A DNA stretch of 64,000 nucleotides from Allgaiera indica (lineage in GTDB: Bacteria > Pseudomonadota > Alphaproteobacteria > Rhodobacterales > Rhodobacteraceae): the NCBI RefSeq assembly GCF_900106675.1, contig NZ_FNOB01000006.1, positions 62,001-126,000 on the forward strand. The letters are read 5' to 3'. Positions 42,511 to 52,688 of the stretch are shown here, in pieces (position 1 is the first letter of the stretch; every line of letters starts with the position of its first letter). Under the pieces are notes generated by a model. It saw nothing but the letters and a program-made list of their open reading frames with translations. It was not told the origin of the DNA and made no database searches. Position numbers and translations under genes: made by a program.

Positions 42511-42608
42511 CATTGATATTGCAAGCGCTTCCTGTTTGCGCATAGCCTCCGGCCAGCGCACCGGGTGCCCCCATCTTGCGCCCTTCCGCCAATACAGGAG
42601 CAGCCTGC

Positions 42609-42919
42609 ATGATCTACGAACAGCGGACCTACCGGACCCACCCAGGCAAGGCGTCCGATTTCCTGCAATTGTATGAGGAAGAGGGGCTGAAGATCATTAC
42701 CCGCCACGCGATGCTTGCCGGATGCTGGATCAGCGAAAGCGGGGCGTTGGACACGGTCACGTTCCTGTGGGCGTTCAAGGATCATGGCCACCGCAGGACC
42801 AGCACGCCAAGCTGGCCGCCGATTCCGACTGGACATCCTTTCTGCCCAAGGTCCTGCCGCTTGTGGTGCATCAGGAAGCTACCCTGTTGCAGCCCGCCGC
42901 CTTCTCGCCGTTGATCTGA
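42609..42919 (+). pseudogene. NIPSNAP-family gene with a one-base frameshift
   Basis: The first frame from ATG 42609 gives MIYEQRTYRTHPGKASDFLQL to LWAFKDHGHR, a normal NIPSNAP start of about 60 residues. The protein then continues in a different frame as QDQHAKLAADSDWTSFLPKVLPLVVHQE to the stop at 42917-42919. Adding one C near 42790 (CACCGC-CAGGAC) would restore a complete protein of about 103 residues. The cause is either a real one-base deletion or a sequencing error. NIPSNAP proteins have a ferredoxin-like dimeric barrel; their bacterial role is mostly unknown. Confidence 0.75.
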
Positions 42920-43074
42920 GCGGACGAAAAGCCGGGCGGGCAATCGCGAAGCGCGACGGATGACCACGGATCGGGCATCGCCCTCGGGGCGGCCCGGCCG
43001 TCCCCCCCGCCCCTCCGCGCAGACAGAAGCCTGTCGGCGGGATTGCCCCTTCGCGCGCGCGGCGCGGGGACCGG

Positions 43075-44196
43075 TCAGCCCAGCGCGCCCTGGGCCCGCC
43101 AGGCGGCGATCTGCGCGGCGTCCAGCCCGGCCTCGGCCAGCACGGCCTCGGTGTCGGCCCCCGGCGCGCCGGGCGGCCGGGGCGGGGCAGCGGGCGTCCG
43201 GCCAAGCCGCGGGGCGGGGCTGGCCTGCAGCACGCCGCCCACCCGGCAAAAGCTGCCGCGCCCTGCGTTATGGGGATGGGCCTCGGCTTCGTCGAACGTC
43301 AGGACCGGGGCCACGCAGGCATCCGAGCCTTCGAAAACCCTGGTCCATTCGTCCAGCGTGCGGGTCTCGAAGGCGGCGGCGAAGCGGGCCGCCATCTCGG
43401 GCCAGGCGGCGCGGTCGTATTGCAGGGCCGGGTCGATCTGGGCCCCCAGAAGCGCGACCAGACGGGCGAAGAACTGCGGCTCTAGCGCGCCGACGGACAT
43501 GTGGCGGCCGTCGCGGGTGGCATAGCAGCGGTAGAAGGGCGCGCCGCCGTCAAGCAGGTTGTCACCGCGCGCGTCGGTCCAGCTGCCCTGGGCGTACCAC
43601 TGGTGGATCAGCCCCATCATCGCCGGCACGCCTTCGCACATCGCCGCGTCGATCACCTGGCCGCGCCCCGATGTCTGGCGCTCATACAGCGCCGCAAGCA
43701 GCCCGAACAGCAGGAACATCGTGCCACCGCCGTAATCGGCCGCCAGGTTCAGCGGCGGAATGGGCGCCTGGGGCGTGCCGATCGCATGCAGCGCGCCGGT
43801 GATCGAGAGGTAGTTGATGTCGTGGCCCGCGCTGTGCGACAGCGGCCCCGCCTGGCCCCAGCCGGTCATGCGCCCATAGATCAGCCGCGGGTTCAGCGCC
43901 AGAACCGCGTCGGGGCCGAGGCCCAGCTTTTCCATCACCCCGGGGCGGAACCCCTCGATCAGCACATCGGCGCGTCCGATCAACGCCCGCGCCGCGGCCA
44001 GTCCGCCGGGGGTCTTCAGGTTCAGCACAGCCGACCGCTTGCCGCGACGATTGACATCGGTCGGGTCGGCGGGGCCGGATTCGCGGTCGATCACCACCAC
44101 ATCGGCGCCCATGTCCGCCAGCAGCTGCCCCGCCAGCGGACAGGGACCCAGCCCGGTCATCTCGATCACCTTCAGCCCTACCAGCGGCCCCGCCAT
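43075..44196 (-). CDS. CaiB/BaiF CoA-transferase family, alpha-methylacyl-CoA racemase-like
   Basis: The 373-residue protein begins MAGPLVGLKVIEMTGLGPCPLAGQLLADMGADVVVIDR and contains the family motifs NRRGKRSAVLNLKTPGG (about 46-62) and RPGVMEKLGLGPD. The stretch GRMTGWGQAGPLSHSAGHDINYLSITGAL (about 124-152) is typical of alpha-methylacyl-CoA racemases, which epimerise 2-methyl-branched acyl-CoA. An in-frame start further upstream (44343) lacks homologous sequence. The exact CoA substrate is uncertain. Confidence 0.85.
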   Translation of the reverse strand: MAGPLVGLKVIEMTGLGPCPLAGQLLADMGADVVVIDRESGPADPTDVNRRGKRSAVLNLKTPGGLAAARALIGRADVLIEGFRPGVMEKLGLGPDAVLALNPRLIYGRMTGWGQAGPLSHSAGHDINYLSITGALHAIGTPQAPIPPLNLAADYGGGTMFLLFGLLAALYERQTSGRGQVIDAAMCEGVPAMMGLIHQWYAQGSWTDARGDNLLDGGAPFYRCYATRDGRHMSVGALEPQFFARLVALLGAQIDPALQYDRAAWPEMAARFAAAFETRTLDEWTRVFEGSDACVAPVLTFDEAEAHPHNAGRGSFCRVGGVLQASPAPRLGRTPAAPPRPPGAPGADTEAVLAEAGLDAAQIAAWRAQGALG

Positions 44197-44389
44197 GTCC
44201 GTCTTCCCCCCGAAAGGCCCCGCTGCGCCGAGGCTGTCCTTCCCATAGCCCCGATACGCCGGGGAAAGCCAGCACAACACTGCCGCCGGGTATTGGAGGC
44301 GGCGCGAAGAAAGGCAGAGGACAGAACGAAAAAGGCCGCGCAATCGCGCGGCCCCTTGCCTTGTCCGGCCCGAGTCCGGGCGGCAGATC

Positions 44390-44557
44390 CTACTTGATCT
44401 TGCCTTCCTTGTACTCGACGTGCTGACGCACGACCGGGTCGTATTTCTTGACCGTCATCTTCTCGGTCATGGTGCGGGCGTTCTTCTTGGTCACATAGAA
44501 GTGCCCGGTGCCCGCCGTCGAGTTCAGACGGATCTTGATCGTCGTCGGCTTCGCCAT
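44390..44557 (-). CDS. rpmG: 50S ribosomal protein L33
   Basis: The 55-residue protein [24 protein letters not shown]... is L33 of the cysteine-free type. ATG 44557 follows AAGGAGAGCGAAC. It stands alone, downstream of rnpB on the same strand. Confidence 0.97.
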   Translation of the reverse strand: MAKPTTIKIRLNSTAGTGHFYVTKKNARTMTEKMTVKKYDPVVRQHVEYKEGKIK

Positions 44558-44704
44558 GTTCGCTCTCCTTGCGCCGGGCGGGCGCCCATGGCGCGGCCCG
44601 TGAAATCCTTGAAGCCCGCCTTTTAGCGATGCCGGATGCGGTGTCAACCACAAAGGCGGTGAAAACCGCCAATTCCGCGCCCGCCCGGCAACGGGAAAAA
44701 ACAT

Positions 44705-45095
44705 GCGCGGATGGCCTGTAAGCCGGATTCTGTTCAGGGGCTTGCACCCCCTCGACGGCCATTCCTCTGCGCCTGCCGTTACCGACAGGCTCTAGCTGCC
44801 AACCCGGGCCCCGGGCTGAGACGTCCCTGCGGTGATATCCCCGAGGGGATCATGCCGCGTGGGGCCCCTATTCGGCATTGCTCCTGGTGGGGCTTGCCGT
44901 GCCGGTCCTGTTGCCAGGCCCGCGGTGGGCTCTTACCCCACCGTTTCACCCTTACCCCCGCATGCAGAGGCGGTCTCTTCTCTGTGGCGCTTTCCCTCGG
45001 GTTTCCCCGGCCGGGCGTTACCCGGCACCAGTGTCTCATGGAGTCCGGACTTTCCTCGTGCCCCGCGGGGCACGCGGCCGTCCAGCCATCCGCGC
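44705..45095 (-). ncRNA. rnpB: RNase P RNA, bacterial class A
   Basis: On the minus strand the conserved CR-I sequence GAGGAAAGTCCGGAC (near 45050-45065) and the CR-V sequence ACAGAATCCGGCTTAC (near 44718-44734) are both present. The P1 helix is perfect: GCGCGGATGGC at the 5' end (45085-45095) pairs with GCCATCCGCGC at the 3' end (44705-44715). A run of T follows the 3' end. The RNA is the catalytic part of RNase P and matures tRNA 5' ends. Ends are set by P1 and may be off by a few bases. Confidence 0.95.
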
Positions 45096-45145
45096 GAGGC
45101 CGATGTAGGGGGCAGAGGCGGGGCGGTCAAGCGCCGAACCGCCGC

Positions 45146-45808
45146 CTAGCCCGGATAGCTGCGGGCAAGCCAGGCCGCGCGCCCGGCGTCGTCGGCGTCC
45201 ACCGCGCCCCGGCCCCAGGGCCGAAACCGCAGCCGGAAGGCGTGCAGCAGGGTCTCGGGCGCGACCTCGGGATAGCCGAACCGGCGGGCATCGGCTACAA
45301 AGCCCGCGGGATCGGCGGGCGCGGCGCCTTCGGGCCAGACCGCCAGCCCTTGCAGCGCCAGCCGCCGCCAGTCGAAGCGCGGACCCGGATCGACCTTGCG
45401 CCCGGGCGCCATGTCGGAATGCGCGATCACCCCCTCGGGCGGGATCGCCCAGCGGTCCAGGATGCCCGCCAGCAATGCCTCCAGCGCCCGCAACTGGGCC
45501 TCGGCGAAGGGGCGGTCGCCGGGATTGGCAAGTTCGATCCCGATCGAGCGGGAATTCACGTCCCCCCTGCCCCGCCAGGCCCCCGCGCCCGCGTGCCAGG
45601 CGCGCCGGGTCTCGTCGACCAGCTGTTCGGCCTGGCCATCTTCGTCGATCAGCCAATGGGCCGAGACCTGCGCCCCAAGGTCGCACAACCGCGCCCGCGC
45701 GGCCGCAGCGCTGGCCATGTTGGTGAAATGCAGCACCACCAGTTCGGGCCGCAGACCGTCGCGCCGCGGCCCGTGGTTGGGCGAGGGAAAGCCCCGGCCT
45801 ACCACCAC
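45146..45808 (-). CDS. N-acetylmuramoyl-L-alanine amidase, AmpD-like
   Basis: The protein of about 220 residues contains [25 protein letters not shown] at the N-terminus and [10 protein letters not shown] and [16 protein letters not shown] later. The zinc ligands are the His of LHFT, the His of AHSD and the Asp of KVDPG. The start is probably GTG 45808 (or 45805), overlapping the gatA stop; a longer frame lies inside gatA. It should cleave the amide bond between MurNAc and the peptide in recycled muropeptides. Confidence 0.82.
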   Translation of the reverse strand: MVVGRGFPSPNHGPRRDGLRPELVVLHFTNMASAAAARARLCDLGAQVSAHWLIDEDGQAEQLVDETRRAWHAGAGAWRGRGDVNSRSIGIELANPGDRPFAEAQLRALEALLAGILDRWAIPPEGVIAHSDMAPGRKVDPGPRFDWRRLALQGLAVWPEGAAPADPAGFVADARRFGYPEVAPETLLHAFRLRFRPWGRGAVDADDAGRAAWLARSYPG

Positions 45809-47289
45809 CGCGCGGGCTTCGCCGCGAAGCCCGCCGCGCTTTCGAGCACCTGCGCGGTGTTCAGCAGATCGCCCTCTTCCCATGGCCGGCCGATCAGCTG
45901 CAACCCCAGCGGCAGCCCCTGGCGATCCAGCCCCACGGGGACCGAAACCCCCGGCAGGCCGGCCAGGTTCACCGTCACCGTGAAGACATCGTTGAGATAC
46001 ATCTGAATCGGATCGGCATCGGCCATCTCGCCCAGGCCGAAGGCGGCCGAGGGCGTGGCGGGCGTCAGGATCGCGTCCACGCCCTGGGCGAAGGCCTCGT
46101 CGAAGTCGCGTTTGATCAGCGCCCGGACCTTGCGGGCGCGGTTGTAATAGGCGTCGTAGAACCCGGCCGACAGCACATAGGTGCCGATCATCACCCGGCG
46201 CTGCACCTCGGGCCCGAAGCCCTCGGCGCGGGTCTTTTCATACATCTCGGTGATGCCGTCGCCCTGCCCCAGCGTGGCGCGGTGGCCAAAACGCACACCG
46301 TCGTAACGGGCAAGGTTCGACGACGCCTCGGCCGGCGCGATCACATAATAGGCGGGCAGCGCGTATTTGGTATGCGGCAGGCTGATGTCGACGATCTTCG
46401 CGCCGGCATCTTCCAGCATCCTGCGGCCCTCGGCCCAGAGCGCCTCGATCTCGTCGGGCATCCCGTCCATGCGGTATTCGCGCGGGATGCCGATGGTCTT
46501 GCCGCGGATGTCGCCGGTCAGCATGGCCTCGAAATCCGGCACCTCGATCGGGGCCGAGGTCGAATCCTTCGCATCCTCGCCCGCCATCGCGCCCAGCATG
46601 ATCGCGGCGTCGCGCACGCTCTTGGTCATCGGCCCGGCCTGATCGAGCGAGCTGGCGAAGGCCACGATCCCCCAGCGCGAGCAGCGCCCATAGGTGGGCT
46701 TCAGCCCGACGATGCCGGTGAAGGCGGCGGGCTGGCGGATCGAGCCGCCGGTATCGGTGCCGGTCGCGGCCAGACACAGATCCGCCGCCACCGCCGCGGC
46801 CGAGCCGCCGGACGAGCCGCCCGGCGTCAGCGGCGTCATATCGTTGCCGCGCCGCCAGGGGTTCACGGCATTGCCATAGGTCGAGGTTTCGTTCGAACTG
46901 CCCATGGCGAATTCGTCCATGTTCAGCTTGCCCAGCATCACCGCGCCGGCCTCGAACAGTTTCGCGGTCACGGTCGATTCGTATTCCGGGCGGAAGCCTT
47001 TCAGGATCGCGCTGGCGGCCTGGCTGGGCACGCCCCTGGTGCAGAACAGATCCTTGATCCCCAGCGGGATGCCGCACATCGCCGGCGCGTCACCCGCCTG
47101 GATGCGGGCGTCGGCGGCGCGCGCCTGTTCCAGCGCGATTTCCGGCGTGGGGTGGACGAAGGCGTTCAAATTCCCCGCCGCATCCATCGCCGTCATGCAG
47201 GCCATGGTCAGATCGACCGCGCTTATCTCGCCCTTGCGCAGCGCGTCGCGCGCCCCGGCGATCGTCAGCCTGTTCAACGCGTCGCTCAT
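45799..47289 (-). CDS. gatA: Asp-tRNA(Asn)/Glu-tRNA(Gln) amidotransferase subunit A
   Basis: The 496-residue protein is an amidase-signature enzyme with [10 protein letters not shown] (catalytic Lys, about residue 75), [10 protein letters not shown] and [14 protein letters not shown] (about 150-185). With GatB and GatC it converts Glu-tRNA(Gln) and Asp-tRNA(Asn) to the amidated forms. The gene overlaps gatC by four bases; gatB is not in the window. A second amidase-signature protein in this window (7587-8858) is shorter and not GatA. Confidence 0.95.
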   Translation of the reverse strand: MSDALNRLTIAGARDALRKGEISAVDLTMACMTAMDAAGNLNAFVHPTPEIALEQARAADARIQAGDAPAMCGIPLGIKDLFCTRGVPSQAASAILKGFRPEYESTVTAKLFEAGAVMLGKLNMDEFAMGSSNETSTYGNAVNPWRRGNDMTPLTPGGSSGGSAAAVAADLCLAATGTDTGGSIRQPAAFTGIVGLKPTYGRCSRWGIVAFASSLDQAGPMTKSVRDAAIMLGAMAGEDAKDSTSAPIEVPDFEAMLTGDIRGKTIGIPREYRMDGMPDEIEALWAEGRRMLEDAGAKIVDISLPHTKYALPAYYVIAPAEASSNLARYDGVRFGHRATLGQGDGITEMYEKTRAEGFGPEVQRRVMIGTYVLSAGFYDAYYNRARKVRALIKRDFDEAFAQGVDAILTPATPSAAFGLGEMADADPIQMYLNDVFTVTVNLAGLPGVSVPVGLDRQGLPLGLQLIGRPWEEGDLLNTAQVLESAAGFAAKPARWW

Positions 47290-47573
47290 TCCACCACCTT
47301 CGGCACGGCAAAGAACCCCTCGCGCGCATCGGGCGCGTTCGACAGGATCTTGTCCTGCATGTCGCCATCGCTCACCACATCGGCACGGCGCTTCAGCCGC
47401 ATCGGCGTGACGCCGGTCATCGGCTCGACCCCCTCGACATCGACCTCGTTGAGCTGCTCCATGAAGGTCAGGATGCCGGACAATTCGCCCGCCAGCGCGG
47501 GCAGATCGGCCTCTTCCACCTTGATGCGGGCCAGATGGGCCACCCGCCGCGCGGTATCGATGTCGATGGACAT
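47286..47573 (-). CDS. gatC: Asp-tRNA(Asn)/Glu-tRNA(Gln) amidotransferase subunit C
   Basis: The 95-residue protein begins [21 protein letters not shown] and ends [14 protein letters not shown], both hallmark GatC sequences. It wraps the GatA/GatB interface. Its frame stays open far upstream, but homology and codon pattern begin at ATG 47573. Confidence 0.95.
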   Translation of the reverse strand: MSIDIDTARRVAHLARIKVEEADLPALAGELSGILTFMEQLNEVDVEGVEPMTGVTPMRLKRRADVVSDGDMQDKILSNAPDAREGFFAVPKVVE

Positions 47574-47747
47574 GGGAACTCCGTCTGCTTTGGACCCCCG
47601 TTTAGCCCCGCGGGGGGCGGGCTGCAAGCGCCCGGGCCGCCCACCGCGCGCGCCGACCACGCGATCGCCCAAAAGACGTGCCGCCGCCATTTCCTTCCGC
47701 GCCGCGCGCCCTATCCTGCATAGCGCAACCTGAAAGGAGGGATACCC

Positions 47748-48443
47748 ATGAAACTCATCTGGCTCGGCCACTCCGGCTTCCGTCTCGAAATCGGCGGCCA
47801 GACGCTGCTGATCGATCCCTGGTTCTCCGGCAATCCGGTCTTCCCCGAAGATCAGCGCGCCGCCGCCATCGCCGGCGCCACGCATATCCTGCTGACCCAT
47901 GGCCACGGCGACCATTCCGCGGATTCGGTGGCGATCGCGAAGGAACTGGGCATCCCGGTGGTCGGCATTTACGACCTGCTGGCCTGGTGGGAACAGAAGG
48001 AAGGCATCAAGACCGTGGGCTTCAACAAGGGCGGCACCGTCGATCTGGAAGGTGTCAAGGTGACCATGGTGAACGCCAGCCATTCTTCTTCGGTCTCCGG
48101 CCCCGACGGCCAGCCAGTTTATGCTGGGCACGAGTCGGGCTTCATGATCGCGGCCGAGGGTCATACGATCTATGTCTCGGGCGATACCGACGTGATGGCC
48201 GACATGAAGGTGTTTCACGACCTGCACAAGCCCGACATCGGCATCCTCTGCGCCGGCGGCCATTTCACCATGGACATGAAGCGCGCAGCCTACGCGGCGA
48301 AGACCTTCTTCGACTTCAAGACCGTGATCCCCTGCCATTACAAGACCTTCCCTCTACTCGAGCAGAACGCGGACGCGCTGAAGGCCGGCCTGCCCGGCGT
48401 CAAGGTGATCGAGCCGGAGGTGATGAAGGCGATCGAACTCTGA
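47748..48443 (+). CDS. Metal-dependent hydrolase, UPF0173 family
   Basis: The 231-residue protein is a small metallo-beta-lactamase-fold hydrolase. It has [11 protein letters not shown] (about residues 49-59, metal ligands), NASHSSS and [11 protein letters not shown]. Its size and motifs match the UPF0173 family, whose substrate is unknown. AAAGGAGGG precedes the ATG. Confidence 0.88.
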   Translation: MKLIWLGHSGFRLEIGGQTLLIDPWFSGNPVFPEDQRAAAIAGATHILLTHGHGDHSADSVAIAKELGIPVVGIYDLLAWWEQKEGIKTVGFNKGGTVDLEGVKVTMVNASHSSSVSGPDGQPVYAGHESGFMIAAEGHTIYVSGDTDVMADMKVFHDLHKPDIGILCAGGHFTMDMKRAAYAAKTFFDFKTVIPCHYKTFPLLEQNADALKAGLPGVKVIEPEVMKAIEL

Positions 48444-48450
48444 CTCCGGC

Positions 48451-48565
48451 GCCGGGGGTTTCACACCCCCGGAACCCCCGTGGAGTATTGGGACCAAGAT
48501 GAAGGAGCCAGGGGGTTGTTTCATCTTGGCGGAAATACTCCGGGGGTTTGGGGGCAGAGCCCCCA
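48451..48565. terminator. Cluster of three dyads, probable bidirectional terminator
   Basis: Three hairpins follow each other: CCGGGGGT-TTCAC-ACCCCCGG (48452-48472), a long imperfect dyad with arms around 48473-48503 and 48520-48548 (AACCCCCGTGGAGTATT and AATACTCCGGGGGTT, plus CCAAGATGAA and TTCATCTTGG), and GGGGGC-AGA-GCCCCC. They lie between convergent genes. Intergenic dyads built around CCCCCGGAGTATT are common in Rhodobacterales, from my general knowledge. Confidence 0.65.
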
Positions 48566-48601
48566 TCGCCAGGGATCGCTTGCGCGCAGCGCGCCGCCGG
48601 A

Positions 48602-50011
48602 TCAGCTATGCAGCACCGCACCCGGATTGAGGATGCCCAGCGGGTCGAGCGTCTGCTTGAGCGACCGCATCACGGCAAGCGCGACCGGGTCGCCGTAACG
48701 CTCCAGCTCTTCCACCTTGAGGCGGCCGATACCATGTTCGGCGCTGATCGAGCCGTCGAACCGTACCACCAGGTCATGGACCGCACGGGTGATCTCGGGG
48801 CGCTGGGCATCGTAATCGCCGCGGGCGCGACCCGGCATCGGGAAGATGTTGTAGTGCAGGTTGCCGTCGCCAAGATGGCCGAAGCAGTTGATCCGCACGT
48901 CGGCGATCCGGGCCAGCAGCCCGGGCGCCTCGGCGATGAAATCCGCCACCGCCGACAGCGGCAACGAGATATCGTGCGAGGCGATCGCGCCGATCCGGCG
49001 GTTGGCCTGGGGGATGGCTTCGCGCAGGGTCCAGAATTCGGCCCTTTGCGCGGCGCTTTGCGCGATCACGCCATCGTCGGCCAGCCCGGCCTCGGCCGCC
49101 TCGGCGAACAGATCCGTCAGCGCCTGGTCGGGTGACAGGCCGCGCGGCAGCCCAAGCTCGATCAGCACCGTCCAGGCCGGCGGCGCCGCAAAGGGCTGGC
49201 GCAGGTCGGGCATGGTCTCGCGCAGGAAAGCAAAGCCCTGCCCCGCGATCAGTTCGAACGCCGAGACCCCTTCTCCCAGCCGGTCGCGCGCCAGCGCCAG
49301 CAAGCTGAGCGCCGCCGACGGATCCGGCACCGAAATCAACGCCGCCCCCGTTTCGGCCGGAATCGGCGACAGCTTGAGGCTGGCGGCCGTGATGATGCCC
49401 AGCGTGCCCTCGGCCCCCACGATCAGATCGCGCAAATCGTAGCCGGTGTTGTCCTTGCGCAGCCGCTTCAGCCCATGCAGGACCGAGCCGTCGGCCAGCA
49501 CTGCCTCGACCCCCAGGCACAGCGCCCGAGCCGTGCCATAGCGCAGCACGTTCACCCCGCCGGCATTGGTGGCGAGGATACCGCCCACCTGGCACGACCC
49601 CTGCGACGCCAGCGACAGCGGAAACAGCCGATCCGCCGCCGCGGCAGCGGACTGGACCTCTTCCAGCACCACGCCGGCCTCGGCGATCAGCACGTTTTCC
49701 GCGACGTCCAGCGCGCGGATCGCGCGCATCCGCTCCAGCGACAGGATCAGCGGCGCACCGCCGGGCATCACCTGCCCGCCCACCAGCCCGGTGCCGCCGC
49801 CGCGCGGCACGATGGCCACCCGCGCCTCGGCGCAGGCGCGCACCAGCTGCGCCACCTCCTGGGTCGAGCGCGGCGCCGCCACCACGCCGCCCGATCCGAC
49901 ATAGCGCCCGCGCGGCTCTTCCAGGTACTGCGGGCCGAGGGGGCGCACCACACCGGGTATCCGCGCCTCGAGCATCGCGGCGAAGGCGTCATCCGCGGGG
50001 CGAAGTGTCAT
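48602..50011 (-). CDS. FAD-linked D-2-hydroxyacid dehydrogenase (GlcD/D2HGDH-like)
   Basis: The 469-residue protein has an FAD-binding type 4 domain with VPRGGGTGLVGGQV (about residues 70-83) and SLASQGSCQVGGILATNAGG, and a C-terminal domain with INCFGHLGDGNLHYNIFP (about 370-387) and SAEHGIGRLK. These are typical of D-lactate, glycolate and D-2-hydroxyglutarate dehydrogenases; the exact substrate is unresolved. ATG 50011 is supported by AAGGA upstream and by the family N-terminus. It is divergent from the DUF484 gene. Confidence 0.85.
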   Translation of the reverse strand: MTLRPADDAFAAMLEARIPGVVRPLGPQYLEEPRGRYVGSGGVVAAPRSTQEVAQLVRACAEARVAIVPRGGGTGLVGGQVMPGGAPLILSLERMRAIRALDVAENVLIAEAGVVLEEVQSAAAAADRLFPLSLASQGSCQVGGILATNAGGVNVLRYGTARALCLGVEAVLADGSVLHGLKRLRKDNTGYDLRDLIVGAEGTLGIITAASLKLSPIPAETGAALISVPDPSAALSLLALARDRLGEGVSAFELIAGQGFAFLRETMPDLRQPFAAPPAWTVLIELGLPRGLSPDQALTDLFAEAAEAGLADDGVIAQSAAQRAEFWTLREAIPQANRRIGAIASHDISLPLSAVADFIAEAPGLLARIADVRINCFGHLGDGNLHYNIFPMPGRARGDYDAQRPEITRAVHDLVVRFDGSISAEHGIGRLKVEELERYGDPVALAVMRSLKQTLDPLGILNPGAVLHS

Positions 50012-50224
50012 CGTGGATATCCTTATCCTGACCTCTTCCCCGGTGAACCACGCCGCCCCGCGCGGCGCAAGCCCGTGCCGCAAAGGCACAGTTCCGCCGC
50101 CGCCCCCCGGGTTCCTGGCGAAATGCTTGGCCATCGCCTCCCGGGTTCGTTATTGTCAGGAAAAAATATCACGCAATGTCGCGCCAAGCGGCGCGGGGCA
50201 GCATCAGGACAGGCAAGACCCGGC

Positions 50225-50932
50225 ATGGCAGAAACGGCACCTATCGAGGAAGATATTCGCGACAAGATCCTCGCCGATCCCGACGTGATCTTGGAAGACC
50301 ATGACGTGATGCGCGCACTGATCGCCGCGAACGAGCGCATGATGGGATCGAACATCGTCGATCTGCGCGGCATCGCGATGGAGCGGCTCGAGGCGCGGCT
50401 CGACCGGCTGGAAGACACGCACCGTTCGGTGATCGCGGCGGCCTATGAAAACCTTGCCGGCACCAATCAGGTGCATCGCGCGATCCTCAAGATGCTGGAT
50501 CCCGCGAGTTTCGAGGATTTCCTGAAGGGCCTGGGGTCCGAGGTGGCCGATACCCTGCGAGTCGATTGCGTGCGGCTGGTGCTGGAATCGGTGCAAAGCG
50601 AGGACGACCCGGCGCTGCGGCGGCTGGGCGATGTGCTGTGCGTGGCCGAACCCGGTTTCGTCGACACCTACATGACCGCCGGGCGCAACGTGCCGGTGCG
50701 CCCCGTGACGCTGCGCCAGACGCTGCCCGATTCCGATGCGATCTATGGCGAGGCCGCGGCCTGGGTGCGTTCCGAGGCGCTGATGCGGCTGGATCTGGGC
50801 TCCGGCCGCCTGCCCGGCATGCTGGTGATGGGCGCCGAGGACCCGCATCATTTCAAACCCGCGCAGGGCACCGATCTGCTGGCCTTCTTCGCGGGAGTGT
50901 TCGAGCGCTCGATGCGGCGCTGGCTGTCGTGA
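50225..50932 (+). CDS. DUF484 family protein
   Basis: The 235-residue protein starts MAETAPIEEDIRDKILADPDVILEDHDVMRALIAA, the typical DUF484 opening, followed by a coiled region (about 45-80) and a GAF-like domain ending in DLLAFFAGVFERSMRRWLS. DUF484 genes commonly precede xerC in proteobacteria, as here, where the stop overlaps the xerC GTG. The role is unknown. Confidence 0.88.
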   Translation: MAETAPIEEDIRDKILADPDVILEDHDVMRALIAANERMMGSNIVDLRGIAMERLEARLDRLEDTHRSVIAAAYENLAGTNQVHRAILKMLDPASFEDFLKGLGSEVADTLRVDCVRLVLESVQSEDDPALRRLGDVLCVAEPGFVDTYMTAGRNVPVRPVTLRQTLPDSDAIYGEAAAWVRSEALMRLDLGSGRLPGMLVMGAEDPHHFKPAQGTDLLAFFAGVFERSMRRWLS

Positions 50933-51852
50933 GCCTGGCGATCTCGCCGGCGCTGCGCGACGCGCTGGAGGGATGGCTAGCGCATCTGCGCGCGCTCGAC
51001 GGGGCGGCAGAGAACACGGCCGAGGCGTACCGCACGGATGTGGTGGGCTTCCTGGGCTTTCTAGGCCGGCATCAGGGCGGCAGCGGCGGCCTGGCTTCGC
51101 TGCGCGGCCTGACCCCATCCGACCTGCGCGCCTGGATGGCGCATGAGCGCGGGCGCGGCATCGCCTCGCGCTCGTTGGCGCGCGAATTGTCTGCGGTGAA
51201 AAGCTTTCTGCGCTGGCTGTCCGATCGCGAAGGCTTCGACGCCACCGCCGTGCTGTCGGCCCGGGCGCCGGCCTTCCAGCGCAAGCTGCCCCGCCCGCTG
51301 GCCGAGGACGCGGCGCGGGCGGTGATCGGCCAGGTCGAAGCCCAGGCCCACGACGATTGGCAGGGCGCGCGGGATGCGGCGGTGGTGACGCTGCTGTACG
51401 GCTGCGGCCTGCGGATTTCCGAGGCGCTGGCGCTGACCGGCGCGGCCCATCCACTGCCCGACACTCTGCGCGTCACCGGCAAGGGGGGCAAGGAGCGCCT
51501 GGTGCCGGTGCTGCCCGCGGCGCGCGCGGCGGTGGCGCGCTATGTCGCGCTCTGCCCCGCCCCGCCGGCGCCACAAGGGCCGCTGTTCCTGGGCGCGCGC
51601 GGCGGGCCGCTTGGCCGCCGCCAGGTCGCCAAGGTGATGGAACAGGCGCGCCTGGCCCTGGGCCTGCCCGCCAGCGCCACGCCGCATGCGCTGCGCCATT
51701 CCTTCGCCACCCATCTGCTTTCCGCCGGGGGCGATCTGCGCGCAATCCAGGAATTGCTGGGCCACGCTTCGCTGTCCACCACCCAGGCTTACACGGCGGT
51801 CGATACCGCCCGGCTGATGGAAGTCTATGCCCGTGCCCATCCCCGCGCGTGA
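50929..51852 (+). CDS. xerC: Tyrosine recombinase XerC
   Basis: The 307-residue protein has an N-terminal SAM-like core-binding domain and a catalytic domain with Arg in GLRISEAL, Lys in VTGKGGKERLVPV, HALRHSFATHLL and GHASLSTTQAYTAV (nucleophile Tyr). It starts at GTG 50929, overlapping the DUF484 stop. With XerD it resolves chromosome dimers at dif. The chromosomal context with DUF484 favours XerC over a phage integrase. Confidence 0.93.
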   Translation: MSLAISPALRDALEGWLAHLRALDGAAENTAEAYRTDVVGFLGFLGRHQGGSGGLASLRGLTPSDLRAWMAHERGRGIASRSLARELSAVKSFLRWLSDREGFDATAVLSARAPAFQRKLPRPLAEDAARAVIGQVEAQAHDDWQGARDAAVVTLLYGCGLRISEALALTGAAHPLPDTLRVTGKGGKERLVPVLPAARAAVARYVALCPAPPAPQGPLFLGARGGPLGRRQVAKVMEQARLALGLPASATPHALRHSFATHLLSAGGDLRAIQELLGHASLSTTQAYTAVDTARLMEVYARAHPRA

Positions 51853-51984
51853 CGAAGCGGGGCATGACGGAACAGCCCCCGTGAAAGCGGCCCGGGGGAC
51901 GGGCGGAACCGGGTGCCGCCCGTCCCGACCCCGGCGGCCGGGGGCGCGGTTGCAAGTGGTACGATTCTTCTGCATGACGGGACC

Positions 51985-52677
51985 ATGAACGCGCAGCAAA
52001 AAGCCTTTCTCGTCCACCTGCTCACCGGCACCGGCGCGGTGCTGTCGATGCTGGCCATGCTGGCCGCGGTCGAGGGCAAATGGGCGCTGATGTTCCTGTG
52101 GCTGGTGTTCGCCTTCGTGGTCGATGGGGTCGATGGGCCGCTGGCGCGGCGCTATCGCGTCAAGCAGAACGCGCCGCAGATCGACGGGGTGCTGCTGGAT
52201 CTGATCATCGATTATCTGACCTATGTCTTCATCCCGGCCTACGCGCTGTTCAAATCGGGGCTGCTGCCGGGCTGGTCCGGATGGCTGGCGATCATCGTCA
52301 TCACCTATGCCAGCGTGATCTATTTTGCAGATACCAGGATGAAAACAAAGGATAATTCCTTTGCGGGCTTTCCCGGTTGCTGGAACATGTTCGCCATCGT
52401 GATCTTCGCGCTTCAACCATCTTCATGGGTCACGCTGGGGCTGGTGGTGGTACTGGCGGGGGCGATGTTCACGCCGCTGAAATTCATTCATCCCGTGCGC
52501 ACCGAACGCTGGCGCCAGCTGTCGTTGCCGGTGGCGCTGGCCTGGACGGGCTTCGCCGGCTGGTGCGCGGCGGCGAATTTCGAAGCCGGGCCGATCTCTC
52601 ACGCGGGGCTGACGATCACCAGCCTTTACCTGGTCTTCGCGGGCATCGCCCAGCAGATCTTCCCCGCCCGGGGCTGA
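51985..52677 (+). CDS. pcs: Phosphatidylcholine synthase
   Basis: The 230-residue membrane protein has about eight hydrophobic segments and a CDP-alcohol phosphotransferase motif in [15 protein letters not shown] followed by [17 protein letters not shown] (about residues 42-80). The size and the [15 protein letters not shown] stretch match bacterial Pcs, which joins choline directly to CDP-diacylglycerol. This enzyme is typical of alphaproteobacteria that carry phosphatidylcholine. Confidence 0.88.
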   Translation: MNAQQKAFLVHLLTGTGAVLSMLAMLAAVEGKWALMFLWLVFAFVVDGVDGPLARRYRVKQNAPQIDGVLLDLIIDYLTYVFIPAYALFKSGLLPGWSGWLAIIVITYASVIYFADTRMKTKDNSFAGFPGCWNMFAIVIFALQPSSWVTLGLVVVLAGAMFTPLKFIHPVRTERWRQLSLPVALAWTGFAGWCAAANFEAGPISHAGLTITSLYLVFAGIAQQIFPARG

Positions 52678-52688
52678 CCGTCGGCGCC

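Noticed and set aside
44711-46006. A 431-residue forward open frame over 44711-46006
   Set aside because: It covers the RNase P RNA and runs antisense to the AmpD-like gene. The conserved RNA helices and the amidase explain the region.
50929-51852. Reading the tyrosine recombinase as a phage integrase marking an island
   Set aside because: It follows DUF484 with a stop-start overlap, the usual chromosomal xerC arrangement, and no phage genes or attachment repeats lie nearby.
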